Part shown: in pieces, positions 33,353 through 43,315 of the stretch
Layout: each line of letters opens with the position of its first letter
How positions within the stretch are numbered: position 1 is the first letter of the stretch
Assembly: GCA_000419465.1 (NCBI GenBank)
Contig: ATTB01000004.1
Coordinates: 1-64,000, forward strand
DNA: 64,000 nt
From: an alpha proteobacterium SCGC AAA028-C07
Lineage (GTDB): Bacteria; Pseudomonadota; Alphaproteobacteria; Pelagibacterales; Pelagibacteraceae
Direction of reading: 5' to 3'
Program-made: the position numbers and the translations under genes
Notes under the pieces: generated by a model
Told to the model about the DNA's origin: nothing
Database searches by the model: none
Seen by the model: the letters and a program-made list of their open reading frames with translations, nothing else

Positions 33353-34286
33353 AATATTTATTTTTTTTATTGTTGTACATATTTTATTCGCTTCAGTTGT
33401 TAGAGCACAACAAACTGCACCTAATACACAAGCCCCTGTAAATGTTGCGCCAGTAAATCCAACCAATCCAGGAACAGCTCCTAAGAAAGAAAGAACTGAA
33501 CAAATCTTAATAGATCCTTTTAGTGGAAGCGCTAGTACGGCAAGCATCGATGTTAATACCAATCCAGATCTTGCAAATTTTGTTGATCAAACTTTAGTTG
33601 GAGTAATTATTGGAGATAAAAAAAGAATAGCCGTATTACAATCGGCGCAAGGACAAGTGAACCGTTTTAAAAGAAATGAAAAAATTAATTCAGAATATAA
33701 AATTTTAGAAATTTACAAAGATAAGATCTTAGTTGCGAGCTTGGATAACAATGAATATGAGGTTTATTTTAATAACGTTATCAAACCAGTTGAAAAGAAA
33801 AGGAAAAGCGCTCCTAAAAAACCTGTAAAACTTGAGCAGCAATTAGAAAATTCTTTAAATCCAAACGTTGATCCGCTTGCTCCAAAACTTACACCAAAAA
33901 AAGAGACCCCAGTAAAAAAACCTGCTGAGCCAAAGGCAAAGACAAATACGAATAAAGAAAAAATTAAAAAAGCAGATCCTATTGTAACTCCTAAAGAAGA
34001 AGATCCTGCTTTATCAAAAGTTGACGAAGAAGAATTAAAACAGATGAAAATCATCGAAGAAGAGATGAGAAAACAAATGACCGATCAACAAGATAAACCT
34101 AAAAAGGCAGCGCCTGTAAGCACTAAAAAACCAGCTGTTAAAAAAGCAAAAGAAGAAATTGATGATTCTTATAACCCCGATTTAGAACCTAAAATTATCA
34201 GAGAAGATAGTGATTTAGATAAAGGCGAAATGGAAAAAATATCGGATGTAGATATTGAAAAAATTAAAGAGAAATTAAAGAAATGA
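33339..34286 (+). CDS. PilP-like pilus assembly protein with long Lys/Pro-rich tail
   Basis: Position between PilO and PilQ; DPFSG..., LVGVIIGDKKRIAVLQSAQGQVNRFKRNEKI resembles a PilP/GspC HR domain. Confidence 0.7.
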   Translation: MNLIKIFIFFIVVHILFASVVRAQQTAPNTQAPVNVAPVNPTNPGTAPKKERTEQILIDPFSGSASTASIDVNTNPDLANFVDQTLVGVIIGDKKRIAVLQSAQGQVNRFKRNEKINSEYKILEIYKDKILVASLDNNEYEVYFNNVIKPVEKKRKSAPKKPVKLEQQLENSLNPNVDPLAPKLTPKKETPVKKPAEPKAKTNTNKEKIKKADPIVTPKEEDPALSKVDEEELKQMKIIEEEMRKQMTDQQDKPKKAAPVSTKKPAVKKAKEEIDDSYNPDLEPKIIREDSDLDKGEMEKISDVDIEKIKEKLKK

Positions 34287-35791
34287 AATTTAATATTTTA
34301 ATTTTTTCTGTTTTTTTATTATTGTCTGCTTGTTCATCACGACAAGTTGAAAAGCCGCTTATTAAAACGGATGAATTTTTAGAGCAGGCTAAAAAAGATA
34401 TTGATCGAACCGTAGAGCTTGGTCCAAAAGCTGTCATTGAAACAGATGAATTTAAAAAAGCACAAGAGAATAAAAGACGTAATATTACCTCTGAAGAGAC
34501 GAGAAGTTTTATTGGAGTGGGAACTAAATTTGAAAATTTAAAACAAAATATCAGTATTAATTTTAATAATGTCGAAATTAGAAATGTACTGGAAGCCATG
34601 GGTGAACTTGGTGACATTAACGTTTTGATTGGCGAAGAAGTGGGTGGAACAGTTTCAATTAGATTGGATGGAGTTGCTTGGGATAAAGCCTTTCAAGCAG
34701 TATTAGATTTGAAAAATTTTGCAGGGGATTTTGATACTGAAGCACGTGTGATTAGAGTGCAATCGCCAGAAAAATTAACGCAGCAATATCAATTCAAATC
34801 ACAAATGGCAGATACTTTAAGCAAACGTCTTGCTTTAGAGACTTCAGTTGAGCCGGTGGTGACTGAAATGTTTAAATTATTCTACATTACACCAGCACAA
34901 GCTAAAAAAACTTTAGATGAATTATTTTCAATTGGTGCAAGTTCTGCAGCAGGGGGCGCAGTGCAAACAACTTCGCAGTTAAGAATAACTGTTGAAGATT
35001 ATACAAGATCAATTTTAGTTAGAGGTCGAAAACAGGACATAGATATTGTCGATAAATTTGTAAAACAAATTGACACTGTTACAGAACAGGTTTTAATTGA
35101 AGCATTTATTTTAAGTGCAAATGATAAATTTGAAAACCAACTTGCTGCAAGACTTGGTGGGGTTGGAACAGGAACTCGAACTAATGAATCAAGTGTCGTA
35201 TCAGGTACTGCAGGAGGTGCGGCAGCCACGGCATCGGGAGTTACTTTAGGATCTGCTGCGGGGACTGTGATTGGTGGAGCGATTACTGGAGCTGCAACTT
35301 CTGGATTTGGAATATTAAGACAAATTGGAGCAACGGCTTTAAAGATAGAATTAACAGCAATGCAACAGGATAATTTGACAGTTATTTTATCTAATCCTAA
35401 AATTTTTACCCTTAACAATCAAAAAGCAACAATTATTCAAGGTGCAGAAAGAGCCTTTGAGACTACTTCTTCAGCTGGAACTGCAACCACATTTAAAGAG
35501 GCTGCGCTTCGAATGGACGTAACTCCAAGTATTGTTGGTGATGGAAATGTTTTAATAAACGTGAAAGTTAATAACGATAGTTTTAACTCTGATACAACGA
35601 TTAATAAGATGGAAATTAATACTAATCTTTTAGTCAGAGATGGAGATATTATTGTAATTGGTGGAATTAAAATGGATAACAAAAACTCACTCCTTAGAAG
35701 CACTCCTCTTTTGAATCTGCCTTTTGGAAAAGAAGTTACTGATACTACAAGCGATTTATTAGTTTACATTGCGCCAAGAATAATAAAGTAA
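34283..35791 (+). CDS. pilQ: PilQ-like secretin (short form)
   Basis: Lipobox LLSACSS; ISINFNNVEIRNVLEAMGELGDINVLIGEEVGGTVSIRLDGVAWDKAFQAVL and secretin C-terminal domain. Confidence 0.88.
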   Translation: MKFNILIFSVFLLLSACSSRQVEKPLIKTDEFLEQAKKDIDRTVELGPKAVIETDEFKKAQENKRRNITSEETRSFIGVGTKFENLKQNISINFNNVEIRNVLEAMGELGDINVLIGEEVGGTVSIRLDGVAWDKAFQAVLDLKNFAGDFDTEARVIRVQSPEKLTQQYQFKSQMADTLSKRLALETSVEPVVTEMFKLFYITPAQAKKTLDELFSIGASSAAGGAVQTTSQLRITVEDYTRSILVRGRKQDIDIVDKFVKQIDTVTEQVLIEAFILSANDKFENQLAARLGGVGTGTRTNESSVVSGTAGGAAATASGVTLGSAAGTVIGGAITGAATSGFGILRQIGATALKIELTAMQQDNLTVILSNPKIFTLNNQKATIIQGAERAFETTSSAGTATTFKEAALRMDVTPSIVGDGNVLINVKVNNDSFNSDTTINKMEINTNLLVRDGDIIVIGGIKMDNKNSLLRSTPLLNLPFGKEVTDTTSDLLVYIAPRIIK

Positions 35792-35795
35792 ACAA

Positions 35796-37535
35796 ATGAT
35801 TAAAATAGACCAGTCTAGCGAGCAAAATATTTTAAATATGTTAATGGAACATTCGCTTGTTGACTTTAATCAAGTAAAAAAAATTACTGAAATTAGCAAA
35901 GAATCTGGAAAATCAAGATTAGAAATTGCCTTTGATTTAAATTACGCAGATGAAGCAAAAGTTTTAAAATTACTATCTACCTCTTATTCCCTTCCTATTA
36001 TTGATTTAAAAGATCACGGTTTGAGTGAAGATATTAAAAAAATTATACCTATCAACTATATTCAAACTAATTCTTTAGTACCTTTTGAAATATCAGGTAA
36101 AAATATTAAAATTGCAATTGCTGATGCTTCAAAATTAAGTTTACTTAAAAATTTAAAAACTATTACAGGTTTGGAGCCTGAATTATATGCAGCCAGTATT
36201 TCAGATATTCAAAATTTTATTGGAAAATTGCAAAAAATTGAAAATTCTAATGGTAAAGAAATTCAAAAAAAAGAAGAGTTTGAAAGTATCGATCTTTCAA
36301 AATTAGAAGATGTTAAACTTGAAAGTTCAAAAGAAGAAAAAGAAATCACACCTATTGAAAATGAATCTGATGTTATAAAATTTGGTCACGCTATTATCAC
36401 TGAGGCTATTCTAGCTGGAGCTAGTGACATTCACATCGAACCATTTAAAAAAACTGCAAGAGTTCGATACCGAGTAGATGGTATTTTAATTAGCATGGAT
36501 AAATTTTCAAAATTTTTAAATGAAAATTATTCAGCGGTTGTAACCCGTATTAAAATTTTAAGTAAACTCGATATTTCTGAAAGAAGACTTCCGCAAGATG
36601 GAGCAATTCCTTTTAAATATAAAACTATGGAAGTGGATTTGCGTATTTCAATTTTACCAACTAACAATAATGAGCGGGTGGTAATGCGTATTTTAAATAA
36701 AAATGCAGGTGAGAAAAAAATAGAACAACTTGGTTTTGATGATAATGATCTAAAAACTATTCTAAAGGCAATTTCTTCATCGCAAGGAATGGTGTTAGTG
36801 ACTGGTCCGACTGGATCTGGAAAAACAACAACGCTGTATAGTATTTTAAAACACATCAATAGCCCAAAATTAAATATTTTAACGGCAGAAGATCCCGTGG
36901 AATATGAAATGGAAGGAATAGCGCAGGTGCAAGTGAGAGAAGATATTGGCTACACTTTTGCAACTGCATTAAGATCTTTTCTACGACAAGATCCTGAGGT
37001 GATATTAATTGGTGAGATTAGAGATAAAGACACTGTTGATATTGCACTAAAAGCTGCACTCACAGGTCACTTAGTATTCAGTACCATCCACACTAATGAT
37101 GCAATTAGTACCATTACCAGATTACAAAATATGGGCACACCTGATTATTTAATTTCAGCAGCACTTACCTTAGTGCTTGCGCAACGCTTGATTAGAAAAA
37201 TTTGCCAAGATTGTAAGACAGTTGATGAAAACACAAATTTAAAATTATTAAATTCTATTGGAATCAGTCCTGAAAAAGCCGCTCGTGCTAAAATTTTTAA
37301 AGGCGCGGGTTGTGCAAAATGTAATCAAACTGGCTATAAAGGCAGAATGGCAATTTATGAAGCCTTAGATATTTCAAGAGAGATTAAACAAGCAATTTTA
37401 GCAAATGTTGGAACTTTAGAACTATTAGCACTTGCTAAGAAAAATAATTTTAGAACGATGCAAGAAATGGGCCATGATTTATTATTATCAGGCGATCTTT
37501 CCTTTGCAGAATATCAAAGAGTCTTATTAGTTTAA
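35796..37535 (+). CDS. pilB: Type IV pilus assembly ATPase PilB
   Basis: GPTGSGKTTTLYSIL, tetracysteine CQDCK...CAKC, LTGHLVFSTIHTNDA. Confidence 0.93.
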   Translation: MIKIDQSSEQNILNMLMEHSLVDFNQVKKITEISKESGKSRLEIAFDLNYADEAKVLKLLSTSYSLPIIDLKDHGLSEDIKKIIPINYIQTNSLVPFEISGKNIKIAIADASKLSLLKNLKTITGLEPELYAASISDIQNFIGKLQKIENSNGKEIQKKEEFESIDLSKLEDVKLESSKEEKEITPIENESDVIKFGHAIITEAILAGASDIHIEPFKKTARVRYRVDGILISMDKFSKFLNENYSAVVTRIKILSKLDISERRLPQDGAIPFKYKTMEVDLRISILPTNNNERVVMRILNKNAGEKKIEQLGFDDNDLKTILKAISSSQGMVLVTGPTGSGKTTTLYSILKHINSPKLNILTAEDPVEYEMEGIAQVQVREDIGYTFATALRSFLRQDPEVILIGEIRDKDTVDIALKAALTGHLVFSTIHTNDAISTITRLQNMGTPDYLISAALTLVLAQRLIRKICQDCKTVDENTNLKLLNSIGISPEKAARAKIFKGAGCAKCNQTGYKGRMAIYEALDISREIKQAILANVGTLELLALAKKNNFRTMQEMGHDLLLSGDLSFAEYQRVLLV

Positions 37536-38770
37536 TGTTATATTTTGACTACACAGGAATTTCTTCTGGAAAATATGTAACGGGTGAGATTCAGGCTTTA
37601 AATCAAGAAGAAGCAGCTTTCAAATTAAAAAATGATAAAATCATTATTACAAAATTAATTAAATCTAAAAAAAAAGTAGTTGGTGAAAAAAAAGTAGAAA
37701 CAAGTTTTGATTTTGGTTCAAAAACTAAAGTTCCAGCCAAAGAGGTGATGATTTTCACTAAACAATTTGCAACCATGATGAAGGCGGGTCTACCAGTATT
37801 AAATATTTTAATAATGTTAGAAGAGCAAATTACTCAAAAAAATTTAAAACGTATCGTTGGTGAAGTTAAAAAAGATTTAGAATCTGGAATCATTTTATCA
37901 AAATCATTTGAAAAACATCCGGCAGTTTTTGATAATATTTATGTCAATCTCACTAAAGCAGGCGAGGCTAGTGGTAAGTTAGATATTTTTTTAGAACGAA
38001 TTGTTATTGGTTTAGAGAAAAGAGAGAAAATAAAATCTAAAATTAAAAGTGCTCTTTTTTATCCAGCCACATTATTTACAGTTGCAATAGCAGTGACAAT
38101 CTTCATGTTAATTAATGTAGTTCCTGTATTTGTAAAAATGTATCAAGGAATGGGTGCAAAGTTACCAGCGCCAACTGTTGTGATCATCGGTATTAGTAAT
38201 TTTATTAGAAGTCCATTTGGCGGTGGTTTATTACTTGTTAGTGTTATTGCAGGTATTTTTATTTTTAGACATTTAATTAAAACTAATTACGAAGTTAAAA
38301 AAAAATGGCATCGCTTTGTATTTAATATGCCCATCTTTGGAAATTTGATTCAAAAATCTATTTTTGCAAGAATTGCACTAGTACTTGGAAATTTAAATCA
38401 AGCGGGAGTTAACTTAATTGAAAGTATCGATATTGCAAAATCTATCACGACCAATACCTTAGTTATTGAAGGTTTAGATAATATAAAGAAGGGAGTTTTT
38501 TCAGGAGAATCTCTCACCAAGTTATTTAATAGAGAAAAAGTATTCCCCCAAACATTTGCTCAATTAATATCGGTGGGTGAACAGACGGGAAGTTTAGACG
38601 ACATGTTTGGCTCCATTGCAAGATATTATGAGGAAGAGTTTGATGTAGCTGTATCCAATTTATCAAGTCTAATTGAGCCGATTATGATTGTTTTTATGGG
38701 CTTAACCATTGGGGGATTAATGGTTGCCATGTATGCCCCAATTTTCAATGTGGGAGCACTCATTAAGTAA
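37535..38770 (+). CDS. pilC: Type IV pilus inner-membrane platform PilC (GspF family)
   Basis: KEVMIFTKQFATMMKAGLPVL, ISVGEQTGSLDDMFGSIARYYEEEFD. Confidence 0.93.
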   Translation: MLYFDYTGISSGKYVTGEIQALNQEEAAFKLKNDKIIITKLIKSKKKVVGEKKVETSFDFGSKTKVPAKEVMIFTKQFATMMKAGLPVLNILIMLEEQITQKNLKRIVGEVKKDLESGIILSKSFEKHPAVFDNIYVNLTKAGEASGKLDIFLERIVIGLEKREKIKSKIKSALFYPATLFTVAIAVTIFMLINVVPVFVKMYQGMGAKLPAPTVVIIGISNFIRSPFGGGLLLVSVIAGIFIFRHLIKTNYEVKKKWHRFVFNMPIFGNLIQKSIFARIALVLGNLNQAGVNLIESIDIAKSITTNTLVIEGLDNIKKGVFSGESLTKLFNREKVFPQTFAQLISVGEQTGSLDDMFGSIARYYEEEFDVAVSNLSSLIEPIMIVFMGLTIGGLMVAMYAPIFNVGALIK

Positions 38771-38772
38771 AG

Positions 38773-38831
38773 TAATTGCTAAATATTCAAACAAACTAGC
38801 AATTAACTTAATAAAAAATAGACTTTATTAA
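38773..38831 (+). promoter_or_regulatory. Tandem stem-loops between pilC and pilin array I
   Basis: TAATTGCTA (38773-38781)/TAGCAATTA (38797-38805), and TTAATAAA (38808-38815)/TTTATTAA (38824-38831). Confidence 0.5.
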
Positions 38832-38881
38832 TGTACTTTTTTTGGTTAGTATTAGGTTAAATTTAAGTGGAGATAATAAAT

Positions 38882-39388
38882 ATGAAAAAAAGCTCAATTA
38901 AAGCATTTACATTAATCGAATTATTAGTCGTTGTAGCAATTATTGGAATTCTAGCTGCAGTAGGAGTCGTGTCTTTTGGAGGATTTACTGGTTCTGCCAA
39001 AATAAATTCAACAAAAGCTAATCACGCAGCTGCAATCAAATCTATCAGCGCTGAAATTAAAAAGTGTGAAATACAAGGTGGAAATTTATCACTTAAATCA
39101 ACTGCAAATAGTTCAACTTCAAATAACGTTGCATGTTCTAAAGCAACCACTTCAACAGCTGCCCTTGCAACTGCTTTTATAAACCACTTAAATAATGAAA
39201 GTTTTAAAAATCCTTATGATACTGCTCAAGGGGCTTTTAACTCTTCGGGAACTACAACAGGACAAACGATTATTACAGTAGTTACTGTAAGTGGTGTAAC
39301 AACTATCCAATTACAAACTCGTTATCTTGAGTCCGATGGTGCGACAGTGACAGTACTTACAGGATCTGTAGCAGACGAAAGAGGTTAA
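38882..39388 (+). CDS. Pilin-like protein 1 (array I)
   Basis: KAFTLIELLVVVAIIGILAAVGVVSFGGFTGSAK; KKCEI...ACS; FKNPYD; ends VADERG. Start moved from 38867. Confidence 0.9.
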   Translation: MKKSSIKAFTLIELLVVVAIIGILAAVGVVSFGGFTGSAKINSTKANHAAAIKSISAEIKKCEIQGGNLSLKSTANSSTSNNVACSKATTSTAALATAFINHLNNESFKNPYDTAQGAFNSSGTTTGQTIITVVTVSGVTTIQLQTRYLESDGATVTVLTGSVADERG

Positions 39389-39402
39389 TTTAATATTTGT
39401 AG

Positions 39403-39879
39403 ATGCATAATCATAAAGCATTTACACTTATTGAGTTATTAGTTGTTGTTGCAATTATAGGAATTTTAGCGGCAGTTGGCGTTGTCTCTTTTGGTGGGTT
39501 CACCGGTTCTGCAAAAATTAATGCAACAAAATCAAATCATGCACAAGTGGTTAAATATATTGCAGCAGAAACAAAAAAATGTGAGACCGGAGCAACTTAT
39601 GCTATGGAGACTTCACCCACACAAAGACTAACCTGCGCTGGCAGATCCGTCCAAACTGTATCAACCTATGCATCATCAGGACTTGTGGGCTTAAAAGTTC
39701 CTTATGACTCTCAATATGGAGCTGTGTCATTTGAAAGTCCAAAAAATTCAGATGCTGATTTAGGTCGTAATCGTCTACAGCAAGGACAAAGCGCTAAATA
39801 CATTAAAGTGTCTACTTGCTTTCAATCACCTTGCACGGACAGTGCAAATGTTCTCACCTCTGAAGTTGAGATATATTAA
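39403..39879 (+). CDS. Pilin-like protein 2 (array I)
   Basis: KAFTLIELLVVVAIIGILAAVGVVSFGGFTGSAK; KKCETG...LTC; STCFQSPC. Confidence 0.9.
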   Translation: MHNHKAFTLIELLVVVAIIGILAAVGVVSFGGFTGSAKINATKSNHAQVVKYIAAETKKCETGATYAMETSPTQRLTCAGRSVQTVSTYASSGLVGLKVPYDSQYGAVSFESPKNSDADLGRNRLQQGQSAKYIKVSTCFQSPCTDSANVLTSEVEIY

Positions 39880-39894
39880 TTTAAAATTTTTGAT

Positions 39895-40320
39895 ATGAGC
39901 AATAGTAAAAAAGGGTTTACACTAATTGAATTGCTTGTTGTTATTGCTTTAATTGGAATTTTATCAACGATTGGCATTGTAACTTATACCGGTTTTACAG
40001 AATCTGCTGCGCAAAAATCTGCAGAGAGTAGTTTAAATTCTATGACCCTAGCTCAGCAAGAATATCGCTCAAATAATGGAACCTATTATCCAACTTCAGG
40101 AACATCTGGAGCTTGTACGCCTACACTTGCAACATCAACCCTTTTAAATGATCAATTATTTGGTGGGACTCAAACTGATAATTTAACAAAGGGCAGATAT
40201 TATTTTTGTTCAACTGCAACAGCATCATCTTACACGGTAACCGCAAAGCATACTTCAAAGGCTTGTCAGGTAACTCTTACTGAAAAAAATGTTTATACCA
40301 GAACAGGCTGTGATGGTTAA
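39895..40320 (+). CDS. Pilin-like protein 3 (array I), PilE-like minor pilin
   Basis: KGFTLIELLVVIALIGILSTIG; AQQEYRSNNGTYYPTSG typical of PilE-type pilins; lacks the KC motif of its neighbours. Confidence 0.88.
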   Translation: MSNSKKGFTLIELLVVIALIGILSTIGIVTYTGFTESAAQKSAESSLNSMTLAQQEYRSNNGTYYPTSGTSGACTPTLATSTLLNDQLFGGTQTDNLTKGRYYFCSTATASSYTVTAKHTSKACQVTLTEKNVYTRTGCDG

Positions 40321-41185
40321 ATCTAAAGCCTTTACGTTAATTGAGGTGTTAGTTGTCATGATAATAATGGGAATTTTATCTTCTTTTGGGGTAATAGGTT
40401 ATAATAATTATACAGCTTCTGTAAAAGACACTGCAACAAAATCAAATTATGAAACAATTAATAAACTATCAGAATCTGAATTTGCTAAATGTAAACTAAA
40501 CAAAAATTCAAAAATTTTTAATAATCATGATTGTAAATCATCAGCCCCACCCAGCATTACTCAGTTGGATGACTATTTTACAAATTCTCAAAAATTAAAA
40601 AATCCCTATGACCAAAAACAAAAAGTAATACAAAATGACATTTGTGTAGCAGGAGGGGTGACTTTAAAGACAACTAATAAAGGGGTATTTGAAACAAGTT
40701 ATTTTTCACAAAAAAATAATACTAAAAATACATCAAATATAAATTCCACTTGGGCACAAAAATTCACAGACACTACATCAACAAGCGTTTCATTTGCATG
40801 CACACAAACTGCAAGCGCAAGCTCATCAGCAAGTTCAGTTACAGTCGGAAGTTTTGACTCCTATAAGCCTCCTAATTCTGGAGCAGGAGCTGGAATTATC
40901 GTTGATAGAAACGGTAATATGCAAGATAAAATAAGTAATGGAGCTATGGCATGTGGCCCAGATTGTTTTACAGCAAATTTTGACTCTTGGTTAAAGGGTG
41001 GTGGTCTAGATCCAAATCAATATAAAGTTGTTATGGCCGAGGGTGCAAGCTCAAGTGGAAACGTTGCATCAGCATGCGCAAACAAGAATTGTAAATATAA
41101 TTTTTCTGACAATACTTTTACAGTACTTAATTCTGGAAAGACTTATAAAGCTGGAGAAAGTATAGATACAATTTATTCAAAATGA
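40313..41185 (+). CDS. Pilin-like protein 4 (array I), large C-terminal domain
   Basis: KAFTLIEVLVVMIIMGILSSFGVIGYNNYT; FAKCKLNKN; LKNPYD; 290 aa. Start moved from 40289 to ATG 40313. Confidence 0.88.
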   Translation: MVKSKAFTLIEVLVVMIIMGILSSFGVIGYNNYTASVKDTATKSNYETINKLSESEFAKCKLNKNSKIFNNHDCKSSAPPSITQLDDYFTNSQKLKNPYDQKQKVIQNDICVAGGVTLKTTNKGVFETSYFSQKNNTKNTSNINSTWAQKFTDTTSTSVSFACTQTASASSSASSVTVGSFDSYKPPNSGAGAGIIVDRNGNMQDKISNGAMACGPDCFTANFDSWLKGGGLDPNQYKVVMAEGASSSGNVASACANKNCKYNFSDNTFTVLNSGKTYKAGESIDTIYSK

Positions 41186-41188
41186 TAA

Positions 41189-41743
41189 ATGGGTTTTAGA
41201 GCATTTACATTAATTGAAGTTTTGGTGGTGGTTATGATAATTGGAGTTTTATCTGCTGCTGGAATATTTGGTTTTAGTAAATATACTGATTATGCAAAGA
41301 GAAAAGCCACAGAAAAAAATTTTTTTACAGCTATAAGCGTTATCGAAGCTGAGATTGCAAAATGCAAATTATCTGGCAATAGACCCACAGCACTGACTTT
41401 CAATTTACCCTGTCCTTTTCAGGCATCAGCATATTATCAAGAGTGTGCCGCTGTATATATGTCATGGAAATATAAAATTTATAATCCCTTAGCGCCCAAA
41501 GAAGAAAGCAGGTGGTCAGTAGGCAGTAGACCTGGAACACAATGCCCAACAACAGTTGAAGAAACTTTTAGAGGAGGAGTTAGATCGGGGGATGGTCAGC
41601 AGGATGGAGATGTAAATATTGTAATATGTCCAAGATCTCCTTATTGTTCTGCAGATCCAGCCACAGATGGAAAAATGAAAGTGATGTGGTGGTATGATGG
41701 TTTAAAAATGCAAGACTCAAGAATCGTTCAATTGATAAAGTGA
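41189..41743 (+). CDS. Pilin-like protein 5 (array I)
   Basis: RAFTLIEVLVVVMIIGVLSAAGIFGFSKYT; EIAKCKLSGN. Confidence 0.88.
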   Translation: MGFRAFTLIEVLVVVMIIGVLSAAGIFGFSKYTDYAKRKATEKNFFTAISVIEAEIAKCKLSGNRPTALTFNLPCPFQASAYYQECAAVYMSWKYKIYNPLAPKEESRWSVGSRPGTQCPTTVEETFRGGVRSGDGQQDGDVNIVICPRSPYCSADPATDGKMKVMWWYDGLKMQDSRIVQLIK

Positions 41744-42228
41744 TAAAAGCTTTTACATTAATTGAACTATTAGTTGTTGTTGCAATTATTGGAATTCTTG
41801 CAGCAGTTGGAGTTGTCTCTTTTAGTGGTTTTACAGAAAGTGCAAAGGTATCAGCAACAAAACAAATTCAGTCTCAAACTATCAAGTATACAAAAGCTGA
41901 AATTATGAAATGCAAACTTGGTGCTGCTACAGCTATGAGTGGGTATTTAAATTGCACAGCTTCTAATCCAGGTTTATTTGCCTTTAACGTTATGCAAGCT
42001 TTAACAAATGTGAGTTCTTTAAGAGTTGGAAATATTGATTATGGTGTGTTGAAGGACTCTAAAAATCCATATGATAATTCCTTACCCGCAATAAGATCAA
42101 GAGCTGATTATGAGGTGGGTCAAGTAAGTATTTCCGTTATTGATACAAATTTGCAGATAAAAACTTGTTACAGAAGTGGATGTGCTGCAGCAGATACTTC
42201 TTTAGTTTTAGTTTCAACTACTGATTAA
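41740..42228 (+). CDS. Pilin-like protein 6 (array I)
   Basis: KAFTLIELLVVVAIIGILAAVGVVSFSGFTESAK; EIMKCKLG; SKNPYDN; KTCYRSGC. GTG start overlaps previous stop. Confidence 0.9.
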   Translation: MIKAFTLIELLVVVAIIGILAAVGVVSFSGFTESAKVSATKQIQSQTIKYTKAEIMKCKLGAATAMSGYLNCTASNPGLFAFNVMQALTNVSSLRVGNIDYGVLKDSKNPYDNSLPAIRSRADYEVGQVSISVIDTNLQIKTCYRSGCAAADTSLVLVSTTD

Positions 42229-42233
42229 ATGGC

Positions 42234-42259
42234 TTTTAAAGCAAATATTGCTTTTAAAA
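42234..42259 (+). terminator. Hairpin downstream of pilin array I
   Basis: AAAGCAA-ATA-TTGCTTT (42238-42254) in cttttaaagcaaatattgcttttaaaa, followed by a T-rich tract. Confidence 0.5.
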
Positions 42260-42310
42260 TACAGGTTTTTTCCATTTTCTTTTAAGGTATAATTAATCAA
42301 ATTTATAAAC

Positions 42311-43315
42311 ATGCTTAATAAAATTAGCGAACTTGCTAAAACTAATCTTAAAATTTCGGATTTTCATTTAAGAGAAGGATCTAATATTGCATACCGTGTA
42401 TTAGGAGAAATCTTTCAGGATACAAACTCCTTAATTAAAAAAAGTGATTTAGAAGAATTATTAAAAAAAAATTGCACCGAAGAGGAAGTTCAAAATTTTC
42501 ATAAAAATAATGAATTAGATTGCGCCATTAACCTTGCAGATTTTAGATTCAGAGCTAATTTTTTTAAAACATTAAATGGAATTGCTGCAGTGCTTAGAAG
42601 AATTGTAACTAAAATTCCATCTATGGAGGAGTTAAATTTACCACCTATTATGTATGAAATAGTTGAGGCGCATAAAGGTTTAGTTTTAGTAACTGGCCCC
42701 ACAGGATCTGGAAAATCTACAACACTTGCCGCAATCATTGGAAAAATTAATGAACTAAGACCTAAAAATATTATCACCATTGAAGATCCGGTTGAGTTTA
42801 TTCATCATGATAAAAAAAGTATTATTTCACAACGAGAAGTTGGCAAACAAACATCCTCATTTGCACGAGCTTTAAAAAGTGCACTTCGAGAAGATCCAGA
42901 TGTTATTTTAGTTGGTGAGATGCGAGATTTAGAAACTATTTCCATGGCACTTACTGCAGCAGAGACAGGACATTTAGTTTTAGGAACACTCCACACAAGT
43001 GGTGCTCCTAATACTATCAATAGAATTATCGATGTTTTTCCTCCAGGTCAGCAGGGGCAAATTAGAGCACAAATTGCAGAATCTTTGAAAATGATTATTA
43101 CTCAAAAGTTAATAAAGAAAAAAGATGGAACGGGCCGAGTTGCGGCATTTGAAATTTTAACCTGCACTCCTCCAATTAAGAATTTAATTAGAGAAGCTAA
43201 AGTTCATCAGATTCCAAGCGTAATGCAAACTTCCCAAAAAGATGGAATGGTTACTATGGAAAAATCTATTGAGATCTTAACTCAAAGTGGGGCAATCTCA
43301 GGTGCAATTGATTAA
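42311..43315 (+). CDS. pilT: Pilus retraction ATPase PilT-like
   Basis: VTGPTGSGKSTTLAAIIG, HLVLGTLHTSGAPNTINRIIDVFP. Confidence 0.93.
   Translation: MLNKISELAKTNLKISDFHLREGSNIAYRVLGEIFQDTNSLIKKSDLEELLKKNCTEEEVQNFHKNNELDCAINLADFRFRANFFKTLNGIAAVLRRIVTKIPSMEELNLPPIMYEIVEAHKGLVLVTGPTGSGKSTTLAAIIGKINELRPKNIITIEDPVEFIHHDKKSIISQREVGKQTSSFARALKSALREDPDVILVGEMRDLETISMALTAAETGHLVLGTLHTSGAPNTINRIIDVFPPGQQGQIRAQIAESLKMIITQKLIKKKDGTGRVAAFEILTCTPPIKNLIREAKVHQIPSVMQTSQKDGMVTMEKSIEILTQSGAISGAID

Noticed and set aside
33764-34054. 96-aa minus-strand Phe/Gly/Ser-rich ORF opposite pilP
   Set aside because: Shadow of the Lys/Glu/Pro-rich PilP tail.
34999-35418. 139-aa minus-strand ORF inside pilQ
   Set aside because: Antisense shadow of a Gly/Ala-rich secretin segment; low-complexity Ala/Pro/Val translation and no recognisable motif.
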